64,000 bases of DNA, taken from assembly GCF_018100785.1 (NCBI RefSeq), contig NZ_JAGJEC010000002.1, forward strand, positions 310,001 to 374,000, written 5' to 3'. The notes beneath the pieces were generated by a model. That model was not told the origin of the DNA and did not search any database. It saw only the letters and a program-made list of their open reading frames with translations. Numbering within the stretch: position 1 is the stretch's first letter; the number at the start of each line of letters is the position of its first letter. Below are positions 24,696 to 31,820 of this stretch, piece by piece. This DNA is from Maribacter sp. MMG018. GTDB taxonomy: Bacteria; Bacteroidota; Bacteroidia; Flavobacteriales; Flavobacteriaceae. The position numbers were made by a program, and so were the translations under genes.

Positions 24696-26111
24696 TCACA
24701 GCATTGTGGTCGGGCAAACGTATTCTGATTTCGGAATGTCTGTTTTAGAGATATCGTCAAAACCACCTATAACATCCGCAAAATCGGACCAGCCTCTTTG
24801 TTTTAAAATAGAAGCGGCGATCATACTACGGTACCCACCGGCACAATGTAAGATAAAGGTCCTGTCTTTTGGAAACTGGGCCAAATGTTTATTGATTTCA
24901 TTTAGGGGTACATTAATGGCCCCGATAATATGTTCAGAATCAAATTCACTTTTCTTACGTACATCGACAATCAATGGTTGCTCACTTTTTATAGCTTTTT
25001 CCAAATCTTCTGCAGTAATACGGGCGGTAGTTTCAAAATCTTTGCCAGATGTTTTCCAAGATTGGAACCCTCCTTTTAAATATCCTACGGTACCATCATA
25101 ACCTACTCTAGATAAGCGCGTAATCGCCTCTTCCTCTTTATCTGGGTATGTGATCAACAATATTTCTTGTTTTACGTCTGGAATCATTTCACCTACCCAT
25201 TGTGCAAAATTGCCATCGAGACCAATGTTAATGCTATTAGGAACAAAACCTTTGGCAAAATCGGAAGCATCTCGGGTATCTAACATTAAAGCTCCGGTTT
25301 CGTTCGCGACCACTTCAAATTCGTCTGGTGTTAGAGCTTTGGTTGCCCTGTCCATTATTTTGTCCAAACTTTCGTATCCCTTAATATTCATGAGAACATT
25401 TTGGGGAAAGTACCCTGGAGGTGCGGTGAGGCCGGTCAAAAGTTCTTTAATAAACTCTTCTTTGGTCATATCTGCCTTAAGGGCATAATTTACTTTTTTC
25501 TGATGGCCCAGCGTATCGGTCGTTTCCTTACTCATCATTTTACCACAGGCAGAACCTGCTCCATGGTTTGGGTAGACTATTAAATCATCGCTTAAGGGCA
25601 TGATTTTATTTCGTAACGAGTCATATAAATGCCCCGCGAGCTTTTCTTGGGTCAATTCGGATACTACGTGCTGTGCAAGGTCGGGTCTTCCGACATCTCC
25701 GATAAATAAGGTGTCACCTGTTATAATACCGTGTTCTTTTCCATTTTCGTCTATGAGTAAATAGGTGGTACTTTCCATAGTGTGCCCTGGTGTATGTATG
25801 GCCTTGACCTTATAATCGCCCACTTCGAATATTTGTCCATCTTTGGCGATTGTGGCTTCATATGCGGGTTTCGCACCCGGACCAAATACAATTTCGGCAC
25901 CGGCCTTCTTTCTTAAATCTAAATGGCCGCTTACAAAATCTGCATGAAAATGTGTTTCAAAAACATATTTTATCTCGGCGTTATCTATTTGCGCTCTATC
26001 AATATAGGGTTGTACCTCCCTTAGTGGGTCAAATACGGCCGCTTCACCTTTACTTTCAATATAATAGGCCGCATGTGCCAAGCATCCTGTATAAATCTGT
26101 TCTACTTTCAT
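24696..26111 (-). CDS. MBL-fold / double-rhodanese persulfide dioxygenase-like enzyme (copy 2)
   Basis: 471 residues, same architecture as the gene at 23154-24563 and clearly its paralogue (identical MKVEQIYTGCLA start). The MBL part has THFHADFVSGH, IHTPGHTMEST and TGDTLFIGDVGRPDL. The middle rhodanese lacks cysteine (loop LLITYPDKEEE). The last rhodanese has HCAGGYRSM with C423. It is transcribed alone from its own palindrome promoter, ending at a strong hairpin. Keeping two copies under the same control suggests different persulfide substrates or affinities, or simple gene dosage. Confidence 0.85.
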   Translation of the reverse strand: MKVEQIYTGCLAHAAYYIESKGEAAVFDPLREVQPYIDRAQIDNAEIKYVFETHFHADFVSGHLDLRKKAGAEIVFGPGAKPAYEATIAKDGQIFEVGDYKVKAIHTPGHTMESTTYLLIDENGKEHGIITGDTLFIGDVGRPDLAQHVVSELTQEKLAGHLYDSLRNKIMPLSDDLIVYPNHGAGSACGKMMSKETTDTLGHQKKVNYALKADMTKEEFIKELLTGLTAPPGYFPQNVLMNIKGYESLDKIMDRATKALTPDEFEVVANETGALMLDTRDASDFAKGFVPNSINIGLDGNFAQWVGEMIPDVKQEILLITYPDKEEEAITRLSRVGYDGTVGYLKGGFQSWKTSGKDFETTARITAEDLEKAIKSEQPLIVDVRKKSEFDSEHIIGAINVPLNEINKHLAQFPKDRTFILHCAGGYRSMIAASILKQRGWSDFADVIGGFDDISKTDIPKSEYVCPTTML

Positions 26112-26137
26112 AATTGTTCGTTTAAAGGTTTATGGGC

Positions 26138-26182
26138 TAAAATTACTTATAGAATGTCTGTAATTCTGTGACTTATGTCACA
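26138..26182 (-). promoter_or_regulatory. Crp-type operator plus -7 box, second MBL-rhodanese promoter
   Basis: Perfect palindrome TGTGAC-TTAT-GTCACA (26167-26182), the variant closest to the E. coli CRP half-site, 21 bases, then TAATTTTA on the minus strand (26138-26145), 26 bases before the ATG at 26111. Confidence 0.72.
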
Positions 26183-26260
26183 TAAGGTTGTTAAAATTGT
26201 ATAAAAAATAGTGAGAATTAAACTGTTCTATATGTAAAAAGTAAGGGTGTTGAAATTAAC

Positions 26261-27073
26261 TTATCGTTCTACGAAAAATTCCATATAAAATATAAAGGCA
26301 GCCATTATCAGTATAAAATATCCGAAACCTTTTTTTAGTTTGTTACCATCTATAAAGTTGCCTATATAGCTGCCGATAAAGATACCTATCAAGGACAGGC
26401 CGGTAAAAAGACCGAGAAATTGCCAGTCGATATCCATTGTGAGGGCATCTCCCAAAAAGAATCCCATTAACGATTTAATGGCGATTATTATCAATGATGT
26501 ACCTACGGCCACTTTCATTTCTACGTTGGCAAGAATTACCAATGCAGGAATGATCAAAAATCCGCCTCCGGCACCGATCATACCGGTAATGCCACCGACC
26601 AATAAACCTTCTGCCAAAATTAAGGGGTAGTTATATTTGACCTTGCCACTGGTTTTGGTTTTTACCTCCTTTTTTGTTTTTAACATAGAAAACGCCGCAG
26701 GTATCATTAAAACGGCAAAAAGACCGAACATGGCCATACGTCGGGTAAACTCAAAGTCGCCTAGGTTAAAAAGAGTATCGGGTAGTATAGGAATAACATA
26801 GTGCCGTACAATGGTAACTCCAATAATTGCAGGGATACCAAAAACAACAGCGGTACGCCAGTCAACATAACCTTTTAGGTGTTGTTTCCACCCACCCACC
26901 AAGGCGCTGGTTCCTACAATAAAAAGGGAATATGCCGTAGCGGCTTTTTCGTTTATGGAGAACAGGTAGGCAAGTACGGGTACTGCTAGAATGGATCCAC
27001 CTCCACCTATGAGCCCTAACGATATTCCAATGATCAATGCACTTATGTAACCAAAAATCTCTATAACTTCCAT
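26261..27073 (-). CDS. TauE/SafE-family sulfite/organosulfonate exporter
   Basis: 270 residues with about eight helices in two homologous halves. Each half has the family glycine loop: SLGLIGGGGSILAVPVLAY in the first and GMIGAGGGFLIIPALV in the second. TauE/SafE proteins move sulfite, sulfoacetate or related anions out of the cell. Sulfite is the product of persulfide dioxygenases, so export fits. It is a single gene under the island palindrome with an exact TAGCTTTG box. Confidence 0.85.
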   Translation of the reverse strand: MEVIEIFGYISALIIGISLGLIGGGGSILAVPVLAYLFSINEKAATAYSLFIVGTSALVGGWKQHLKGYVDWRTAVVFGIPAIIGVTIVRHYVIPILPDTLFNLGDFEFTRRMAMFGLFAVLMIPAAFSMLKTKKEVKTKTSGKVKYNYPLILAEGLLVGGITGMIGAGGGFLIIPALVILANVEMKVAVGTSLIIIAIKSLMGFFLGDALTMDIDWQFLGLFTGLSLIGIFIGSYIGNFIDGNKLKKGFGYFILIMAAFIFYMEFFVER

Positions 27074-27095
27074 ACCGTTTTACTTTGATACGGTA

Positions 27096-27140
27096 CAAAG
27101 CTAATCGGCCCAGTGAAGCTAGGCAGTAACAATGGTTACA
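27096..27140 (-). promoter_or_regulatory. Crp-type operator plus -7 box, TauE promoter
   Basis: AGTAAC-AATG-GTTACA (27125-27140), 21 bases, then TAGCTTTG on the minus strand (27096-27103), 22 bases before the ATG at 27073. The palindrome starts only 6 bases beyond the crp-like stop codon. Confidence 0.78.
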
Positions 27141-27146
27141 TAGTAT

Positions 27147-27779
27147 TTATAAATCCAATATTTTAATATAGTTTCTGTGTAGTTCTATTTTGCCCATTTG
27201 CTCCAGTTTTTTAAGCAATCTTGAGATGACCACTCTAGAGGTATGCAGGTCATAGGCAATTTCTTGATGAGTATTTTGTATGGTATCCTCTTTGTTGATC
27301 CGTGCCTTTTCTTTTAGATAACCGATCAGGCGCATATCCATTTTATCAAAAGCGATACTGTCTAAGGTGGTCAGCAGTTCGTTTAAGCGGTTGTGATAGC
27401 TGTTAAAAATGAAATTACGCCAAGATTTATATTTTGCCGTCCATTCTTCCATTTTTTGAACAGGAACCATAATAAGTTTGGTATCCGTTTCGGCGATAGC
27501 CCTTATTTCACTTTTGGCATCGCTCATGCAGCAGGTAAGGGTCATAGAACAGGTGTCTCCCTGTTCTAGGTAGTAAAGCAACAGTTCATCTCCATCATTA
27601 TCTTCTCGAAGCACCTTTATGGCACCCGAAATTAATAACGGCATGCCTTTAATATATTCGCCAATGTCCATCAATTTATATCCTTCCGGTATTTCTTTGT
27701 ATGTGCCGACCTGAATTATTTCATTGATGAGCGCTTCTTCGAAAATATGGCCATAACTTGCTTTTAGCTCCTGTATCAT
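27147..27779 (-). CDS. Crp/Fnr-family transcription regulator with a cysteine cluster
   Basis: 210 residues. The N-terminal cyclic-nucleotide-binding-like barrel (about 10-115) is followed by a long dimer helix and a winged helix (about 165-205). The recognition helix reads TSRVVISRLLKKLE; it keeps CRP-type arginines R182 and R187 but has valine (V183) where CRP has the glutamate that reads TGTGA. Near the barrel end lies GDTCSMTLTCCMSDA with C77, C83 and C84, possible sensors of persulfide, metal or redox state. It lacks the clear cAMP-site arginine. It overlaps the DUF983 stop by ATGA, and their shared promoter bears the palindrome it is inferred to bind, so positive autoregulation is likely. 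Confidence 0.85.
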   Translation of the reverse strand: MIQELKASYGHIFEEALINEIIQVGTYKEIPEGYKLMDIGEYIKGMPLLISGAIKVLREDNDGDELLLYYLEQGDTCSMTLTCCMSDAKSEIRAIAETDTKLIMVPVQKMEEWTAKYKSWRNFIFNSYHNRLNELLTTLDSIAFDKMDMRLIGYLKEKARINKEDTIQNTHQEIAYDLHTSRVVISRLLKKLEQMGKIELHRNYIKILDL

Positions 27780-28180
27780 GTTATTTTTTCTGACTTAACT
27801 TTTTCCGCTATTTTTTTATCATACTTAAAAAAGAAGTTTGCCCAAATAATTTTTGATACCGCGGCGATCCAAGGCATTGTTAATACCAAGGTAATAACTA
27901 TTGAACCAAAAAGTTCGGCAATGGACAAATCTAACCTAAAGATAAGGGTTAGTACGTACACTGCCACGGCTACTGCCACACCTACCGCATATGAAACATA
28001 CATACTGCCGGTATAAAAACTAGGTTCAATACTATATTTTAATCCGCATTTCGGGCAACGCTCCTTTACCTTGTTAAAGTTACTTAATTTATAGGGATTT
28101 GCTTCTAAAAATGCGCCTTCATGACACCTAGGGCATTTTATGAATAGGATACTGTATAATTTAGAGCCTTTGCCGAACAT
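27776..28180 (-). CDS. DUF983 membrane protein
   Basis: 134 residues. The N-terminus has two CxxC pairs (IKCPRCHEGAF and ERCPKCGLKY), a zinc-ribbon-like DUF983 signature. Two helices follow, with MYVSYAVGVAVAVAVY as the first. Function is unknown. DUF983 proteins often accompany cytochrome oxidase or regulators in Bacteroidota. Here it is translationally coupled to the Crp-type regulator and shares its autoregulated promoter, so it may be a membrane partner of the same response. Confidence 0.78.
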   Translation of the reverse strand: MFGKGSKLYSILFIKCPRCHEGAFLEANPYKLSNFNKVKERCPKCGLKYSIEPSFYTGSMYVSYAVGVAVAVAVYVLTLIFRLDLSIAELFGSIVITLVLTMPWIAAVSKIIWANFFFKYDKKIAEKVKSEKIT

Positions 28181-28196
28181 GTTAGAAATTTTCTTT

Positions 28197-28241
28197 CAAA
28201 AGTACGGGAAGGCAATTCTTATATTGGTAACAAATGTTACA
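28197..28241 (-). promoter_or_regulatory. Crp-type operator plus -7 box, DUF983-crp promoter
   Basis: GGTAAC-AAAT-GTTACA (28226-28241), 21 bases, then the exact box TACTTTTG on the minus strand (28197-28204), 16 bases before the ATG at 28180. It is the autoregulatory member of the set. Confidence 0.78.
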
Positions 28242-28323
28242 AAAGACCAAAACGGAAAGGGAGGAACAATAGGTGTTTTTATGTGATAATAATAAGAAGT
28301 GTACTTCTACGGACTAAAAAAAC

Positions 28324-28851
28324 TTAAACAGTTTTACAAGAAGAACAATTGGGTTCTCCCGTTAACAATCCGTTTTTATCTAATTCATATTTGCAACACT
28401 CGTTAAAGTTTTGCTTTAAGATGTCTTTGGCCCTATGTATTCTTGCTTTTACATTCGCCAAGCTTATATCTAAAATTTTTGCGACTTCTTTTTGTTTGTG
28501 TCCCTTTATGTACACGAGTTCTATCACCTCTTCATATATTGGGGGAAGGTTGTTTATAAATTTGTCAAAACAACAGACGTCTTGATAGTCGTCCTTTTCG
28601 ACCTCTTGTATAGCAGTGGCTTCCTCGGTGTATATAGATTCTTTTTTGGTGTAGTTAATTATTTCGTTTCTGGCAATCTGAAAGATCCATGCCTTTATTT
28701 TTTCTTCATCTTTAAGATTCGGAAGATTTTTGTGGATTTTTAAGAAGGTATTCTGAAAAATATCATTCGCAGCAGTTTTATTCTTTACCTTTTTTAAAAT
28801 AAAGAAGTATAGTTCGTCGCTATAATCGTTCCATATACTTTGAGTTTTCAT
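28324..28851 (-). CDS. sigZ: SigZ-like ECF RNA polymerase sigma factor
   Basis: 175 residues. Sigma-70 region 2 covers about 10-75 (DIFQNTFLKIHKNL, AWIFQIARNEIINY) and region 4 about 95-150 (KEVAKILDISLANVKARIHRA). A C-terminal extension carries cysteines in pairs (C152/C153, C169, C172), with C93/C94 between regions 2 and 4, which suggests metal or thiol sensing. SigZ proteins match this length and cysteine tail. No anti-sigma gene follows. Only 11 bases separate its ATG from the terminator of the cysteine-rich gene upstream, so it is probably expressed by read-through of that terminator. Confidence 0.82.
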   Translation of the reverse strand: MKTQSIWNDYSDELYFFILKKVKNKTAANDIFQNTFLKIHKNLPNLKDEEKIKAWIFQIARNEIINYTKKESIYTEEATAIQEVEKDDYQDVCCFDKFINNLPPIYEEVIELVYIKGHKQKEVAKILDISLANVKARIHRAKDILKQNFNECCKYELDKNGLLTGEPNCSSCKTV

Positions 28852-28862
28852 GGTTTAAAATT

Positions 28863-28892
28863 AAAAAAAAGGCCAGTTTTTACACTGGCCTT
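28863..28892 (-). terminator. Terminator or attenuator between the cysteine-rich gene and sigZ
   Basis: AAGGCCAGT (28869-28877) pairs with ACTGGCCTT (28884-28892). On the minus strand a run of T follows, since eight A precede the stem on +. It is a classic intrinsic terminator only 8 bases beyond the small gene's stop codon. Confidence 0.85.
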
Positions 28893-28900
28893 CCATAGAT

Positions 28901-29014
28901 TTAACAGCAACTACATTTATCGCACTCACATTTGGCGCAATTACAGTTGTGTTCCAAGCAATTTTTACAAGTACATTTTGTACAGTCACAATTTGTACAT
29001 TTACAAGTATTCAT
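28901..29014 (-). CDS. 37-residue cysteine-rich, metallothionein-like protein
   Basis: A short gene: ATG at 29012-29014 and TAA at 28901-28903. The 37-residue product has 14 cysteines, in CxC and CxxC spacings (C4, C6, C9, C11, C14, C16, C19, then C24, C26, C29, C31, C34, C36, C37), with a central L-E-H break giving two halves. The other residues are mostly K, T, N and D. This is the composition of metallothioneins and it could bind copper, zinc or cadmium, or hold sulfane sulfur. I do not recognise a named family. A strong terminator follows directly, and the sigZ-like gene lies beyond it, which supports real transcription. Confidence 0.8.
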   Translation of the reverse strand: MNTCKCTNCDCTKCTCKNCLEHNCNCAKCECDKCSCC

Positions 29015-29128
29015 AGGTGTATAATTTTAATGTTTGTTAAGTAGACTCGAATACATTAAAAAGGATACATGAATTTCGATTTTTTTACAGAATGTTAATT
29101 TGAAACAGGATGTTTTCCGGTATCTCCC

Positions 29129-29884
29129 TTAATTCTCAAACTGATGCACAGTTTTACGTTGGGTGTATTTTCTTTTGGTTTTGATGACTTTATATCTAAA
29201 ATCATCGTAAAACAAACTTGCGAGTAATATGAGAGCACCTATAATTAAGGTGTTCAGTTGTATGTTCACTTCAGAATAGAAAAAACCGCCCACCAATCCG
29301 CCGGCAAAAAAGAACGAAATAATAAAAATACGTAGTTTAATGTTCGATTTAAGTTTTTCTCTTTGCGATTGCAGCTTTTTAAAAAAGAGTTGAGAAATAT
29401 CGATACCCAAATCTGTGAAAAGACCGGTCAGGTGTGTTGTTCTTACTACGGCATTCGAAATTTTTGTAACAAAAGAGTTTTGTAGCCCCATCGCGAACAA
29501 CAGTAAGCAAATAATCAGATTAGCCGATTCTATGATCAATAGATTGCTTAGAACCCCGATAGATATTAATATCATTGATTCGAGTATTGTAGGTATTACA
29601 AAAACGTTAAGCCTTTTGTTTTCTTTGTATTTCTCTATTAATAGGCTCGATAAAAAAGAACCGATCAAGAAAGAGAAGATATATAGGAAATAAATGGTAC
29701 CCTTCCAGAACTCAAAATTTGCAACGTCATAAATAAATAGCGCAAAATGTCCGGTTACGTTTGTCGTTAATTGATTAAAGGCCAAAAAACCTGTTACGTT
29801 TACGATTCCGGCTACAAAAGATAATACGGTAGCAATACGCAGATTGTGTTCTAAAGTTCTGCTCTTACCTTGATGTCTAAACAT
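29129..29884 (-). CDS. DUF1275 (YoaK-like) membrane protein
   Basis: 251 residues from the ATG at 29884. A TTG at 29923 in the same frame lies directly on the predicted transcription start after the TACCTTTG box, so the ATG is preferred. Six helices are apparent, with VAGIVNVTGFLAF and LTTNVTGHFALF at the start of the family domain and ALGLQNSFVTK-type motif (MGLQNSFVTKISNAVVRTTHLTG) in the middle. The function of DUF1275 is unknown. It is a single gene divergent from the region holding the candidate RNA. Confidence 0.78.
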   Translation of the reverse strand: MFRHQGKSRTLEHNLRIATVLSFVAGIVNVTGFLAFNQLTTNVTGHFALFIYDVANFEFWKGTIYFLYIFSFLIGSFLSSLLIEKYKENKRLNVFVIPTILESMILISIGVLSNLLIIESANLIICLLLFAMGLQNSFVTKISNAVVRTTHLTGLFTDLGIDISQLFFKKLQSQREKLKSNIKLRIFIISFFFAGGLVGGFFYSEVNIQLNTLIIGALILLASLFYDDFRYKVIKTKRKYTQRKTVHQFEN

Positions 29885-29920
29885 GCGATAGCATTTAATG
29901 CGATTTTTTAAAATCGGCAA

Positions 29921-29928
29921 CAAAGGTA
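29921..29928 (-). promoter_or_regulatory. -7 box (TACCTTTG) of the DUF1275 gene
   Basis: Exact TAnnTTTG match on the minus strand, 36 bases before the ATG at 29884. It argues against translation from the upstream TTG at 29923. Confidence 0.55.
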
Positions 29929-30116
29929 CGTATTAGTGAAATGGATTAGGGCGATAGAATAATAAGTTGTTTCTATAAAAGCATAGTCTATTGGTTACTA
30001 TATAAATTTTATTCGAAATTAGGTTTATGTGCCAAGGGTTGACAGTTTTTGGAAAGCTAAAAAAAGCGAGACTTACAAATATTGTTGGAAGTAGTTTTTT
30101 TATTCATATTTGAGCA

Positions 30117-30332
30117 ATTTATAGATAGACGGGTTCAACCATTTTTTTATCAATTTACAACTGAAAAACACGGAGACCCGGTTGACGAACGGATGTAGCA
30201 ACGGGGTGCCCTGTACCAAGGAACAGCACCAGATGAACAGACGATCGGAATTCATAGTGGTGGAATAGTCCACTGTTACAAAGTTACAAATGGACATAAA
30301 AAGGGGAGAAGCTCAGTTTCTCCCCTTTTTAT
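30117..30332 (+). ncRNA. Candidate structured non-coding RNA with its own promoter and terminator
   Basis: No convincing protein is encoded between the divergent genes at 29884 and 30550, yet a strong terminator stands in the middle. Upstream of it are TTG (30085-30087), 17 bases and CATATTTG (30105-30112), a near match to the Bacteroidota promoter. The roughly 215-base transcript would fold into ACCCGGTTG/CAACGGGGT (30176-30184 with 30199-30207, one mismatch), GGTGCCCTGT/ACAGCACC (30205-30214 with 30223-30230), AGTGG/CCACT (30256-30260 with 30270-30274) and the terminator. Size is close to 6S RNA, but I cannot match it to a known family. Strand is inferred from the promoter. Confidence 0.45.
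30298..30332. terminator. Intrinsic terminator in a divergent intergenic region
   Basis: A 13-bp stem of AAAAAGGGGAGAA (30298-30310) with TTCTCCCCTTTTT (30318-30330) and a T-rich 3' side. Neither neighbouring gene ends here, so it must serve an unannotated transcript. Confidence 0.8.
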
Positions 30333-30549
30333 GTGCTAAATGGAATATTCATTTGGTAAAAAAGTAAATATCACCATTGAATAATACTATAGATAGGTTT
30401 TAGTTTATGATGATGTTAATTACATGGGTGCATCAATAAATGTCTATGCAATAGTAATAGTATAAACCTAAAAAACGAGTACTGTCTAATTTAGATAATG
30501 GGTTACTCTAAGATACGTATATCAAGTTTTAGTATTAATTTTGCTTATA

Positions 30550-31449
30550 ATGTTTGACTATAGAATACGTATCTTTTTTACCGTAGCCAAGAGGTTGTCT
30601 TTTTCCAAGGCGGCCGAGGAGCTACATATTACCCAACCGGCAATAACAAGGCACATAAGGCAGATCGAAGACTATTTTGGTCAAAAATTGTTTGAAAGAA
30701 AGGGAAACAGTATAGCACTTACAGAAGCAGGCAACTTGCTGTTAAACCACTCAAAACGAATCTTGCAAGAGTATAAAGAACTGGAATTCGACATGAATGC
30801 TTTGGTCGATAGAACAGAGGGTATACTCCGTATTGCCGCCAGTACCACTGTTGCACAATATGTGTTGCCAGTGGTCTTGGCCAAATTTCATAAACAGTAC
30901 CCCAAGGTTAAAGTAAGTTTGATCAGCGCCAACACCGAAGATGTTGAAAAGGCAGTGCTTGAGTCTAATGCCGAGCTGGGCTTTATCGAGGGGCGTTCAA
31001 AGAATCGTGAATTGGCCTATCAACCCTTTTTAAAGGATGAAATTGTTCCTGTGGTGGGGGCGGGGCATCCTTTGTTCAATGGAAATGCGATTACCCCACA
31101 AGATTTAAAAAAACAACCTTTGGTGCTTAGGGAAGAGGGTTCGGGAACCTTAGAAATAATTCTTCAAGAATTGAGAAAGGTAGGTATTGTTTACAATGAC
31201 CTTACTGTTGAAATGCGCTTGGGTAGCTCTGAGAGCATCAAATCGTACCTTGGTGATGACCGCAGTATGGCTTTCCTTAGTGTTAATACGATATTAAAGG
31301 AACTGAAGTCGGGAGAATTGGGCATTGTAGATGTTACCGAACTTTCTTTGGAGCGCGACTTTTATTATATATTTAAACAAGGACATCATTCGGCACTTTC
31401 CAATTTATTTCTCGATTTTATAGGATATCATTATAACATATTGTTATAG
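30550..31449 (+). CDS. LysR-family regulator, YeiE-like
   Basis: 299 residues from the ATG at 30550; the frame opens at a TTG 9 bases earlier, but MFDYRIRIFFTVAK is the normal LysR start. The HTH is SFSKAAEELHITQPAITRHIRQIE. The effector domain has LESNAELGFIEG, LREEGSGTLEII and GSSESIKSYL, blocks I remember closely from E. coli YeiE, a regulator of yeiH reported to respond to sulfite. A palindrome TATAAC-N5-GTTATA covers its stop codon, and the same element with the same spacing to a promoter box precedes the yeiH-like gene at 42793-43713. It is likely the regulator of both. Control of its own gene is not evident. Confidence 0.82.
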   Translation: MFDYRIRIFFTVAKRLSFSKAAEELHITQPAITRHIRQIEDYFGQKLFERKGNSIALTEAGNLLLNHSKRILQEYKELEFDMNALVDRTEGILRIAASTTVAQYVLPVVLAKFHKQYPKVKVSLISANTEDVEKAVLESNAELGFIEGRSKNRELAYQPFLKDEIVPVVGAGHPLFNGNAITPQDLKKQPLVLREEGSGTLEIILQELRKVGIVYNDLTVEMRLGSSESIKSYLGDDRSMAFLSVNTILKELKSGELGIVDVTELSLERDFYYIFKQGHHSALSNLFLDFIGYHYNILL

Positions 31450-31498
31450 TATATGCTTTTTTATCATTTGTTTGCCCCGCCAAGCACTGCTACTTTTA
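31432..31498 (+). promoter_or_regulatory. LysR-type operator plus -7 box in front of the second sulfur operon
   Basis: TATAAC-ATATT-GTTATA (31432-31448), overlapping the LysR stop codon, 42 bases, then TACTTTTA (31491-31498). The palindrome would centre near -63, the usual LysR recognition position. The same 67-bp arrangement precedes the yeiH-like gene. The leader to the solute-binding protein gene would be about 320 bases. Confidence 0.65.
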
Positions 31499-31820
31499 CA
31501 TCGAATAATAACAATGTGTTTGATGAATGCAATAATTCGACCTACGGAACAAGTGGCGATTAAATTATACCTATTTACACTTTTCTCGTGCAGCGGGCCC
31601 ATTTCTTGTATCTAGGGTTTTTGGAGACATCTTCCGGGTATCTGTTCTCATTACCCTGCCTATAGGTCAGGCAACGTCATAACTGATTTAAGATTACTTT
31701 TTCGCCAAGTCTTTGTAGATGCCAGAATCACTCGGGTATGTATAGGGGAGGCAGTATTGTTACTGGTCTTAAGGGAAATCAATTATCGATTTAATGTTTA
31801 AGAATTAAAACCATCTAAAA
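31499..31820 (+). other. Long leader of the second sulfur operon
   Basis: About 320 bases between the predicted start and the first gene. A 33-codon frame (31514-31615) encodes a hydrophobic peptide ending F-S-C-S-G-P-I-S-C-I that could be a leader peptide or a gene remnant. TGCCT/AGGCA pairs form a small hairpin near 31658-31677. I do not recognise a riboswitch. Confidence 0.3.

Noticed and set aside
30100-30297. 65-codon minus-strand frame in the candidate RNA region
   Set aside because: The translation looks random, and the terminator geometry and promoter favour a + strand RNA without a protein.
30117-30332. Assignment of the candidate RNA to 6S, SRP RNA, RNase P or tmRNA
   Set aside because: No conserved core of SRP, RNase P or tmRNA is visible, and the long closing stem of 6S RNA is not clear. 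Size alone is not enough.
31499-31820. Riboswitch (SAM, TPP or molybdate type) in the long leader
   Set aside because: None of the conserved cores of these riboswitches could be found.
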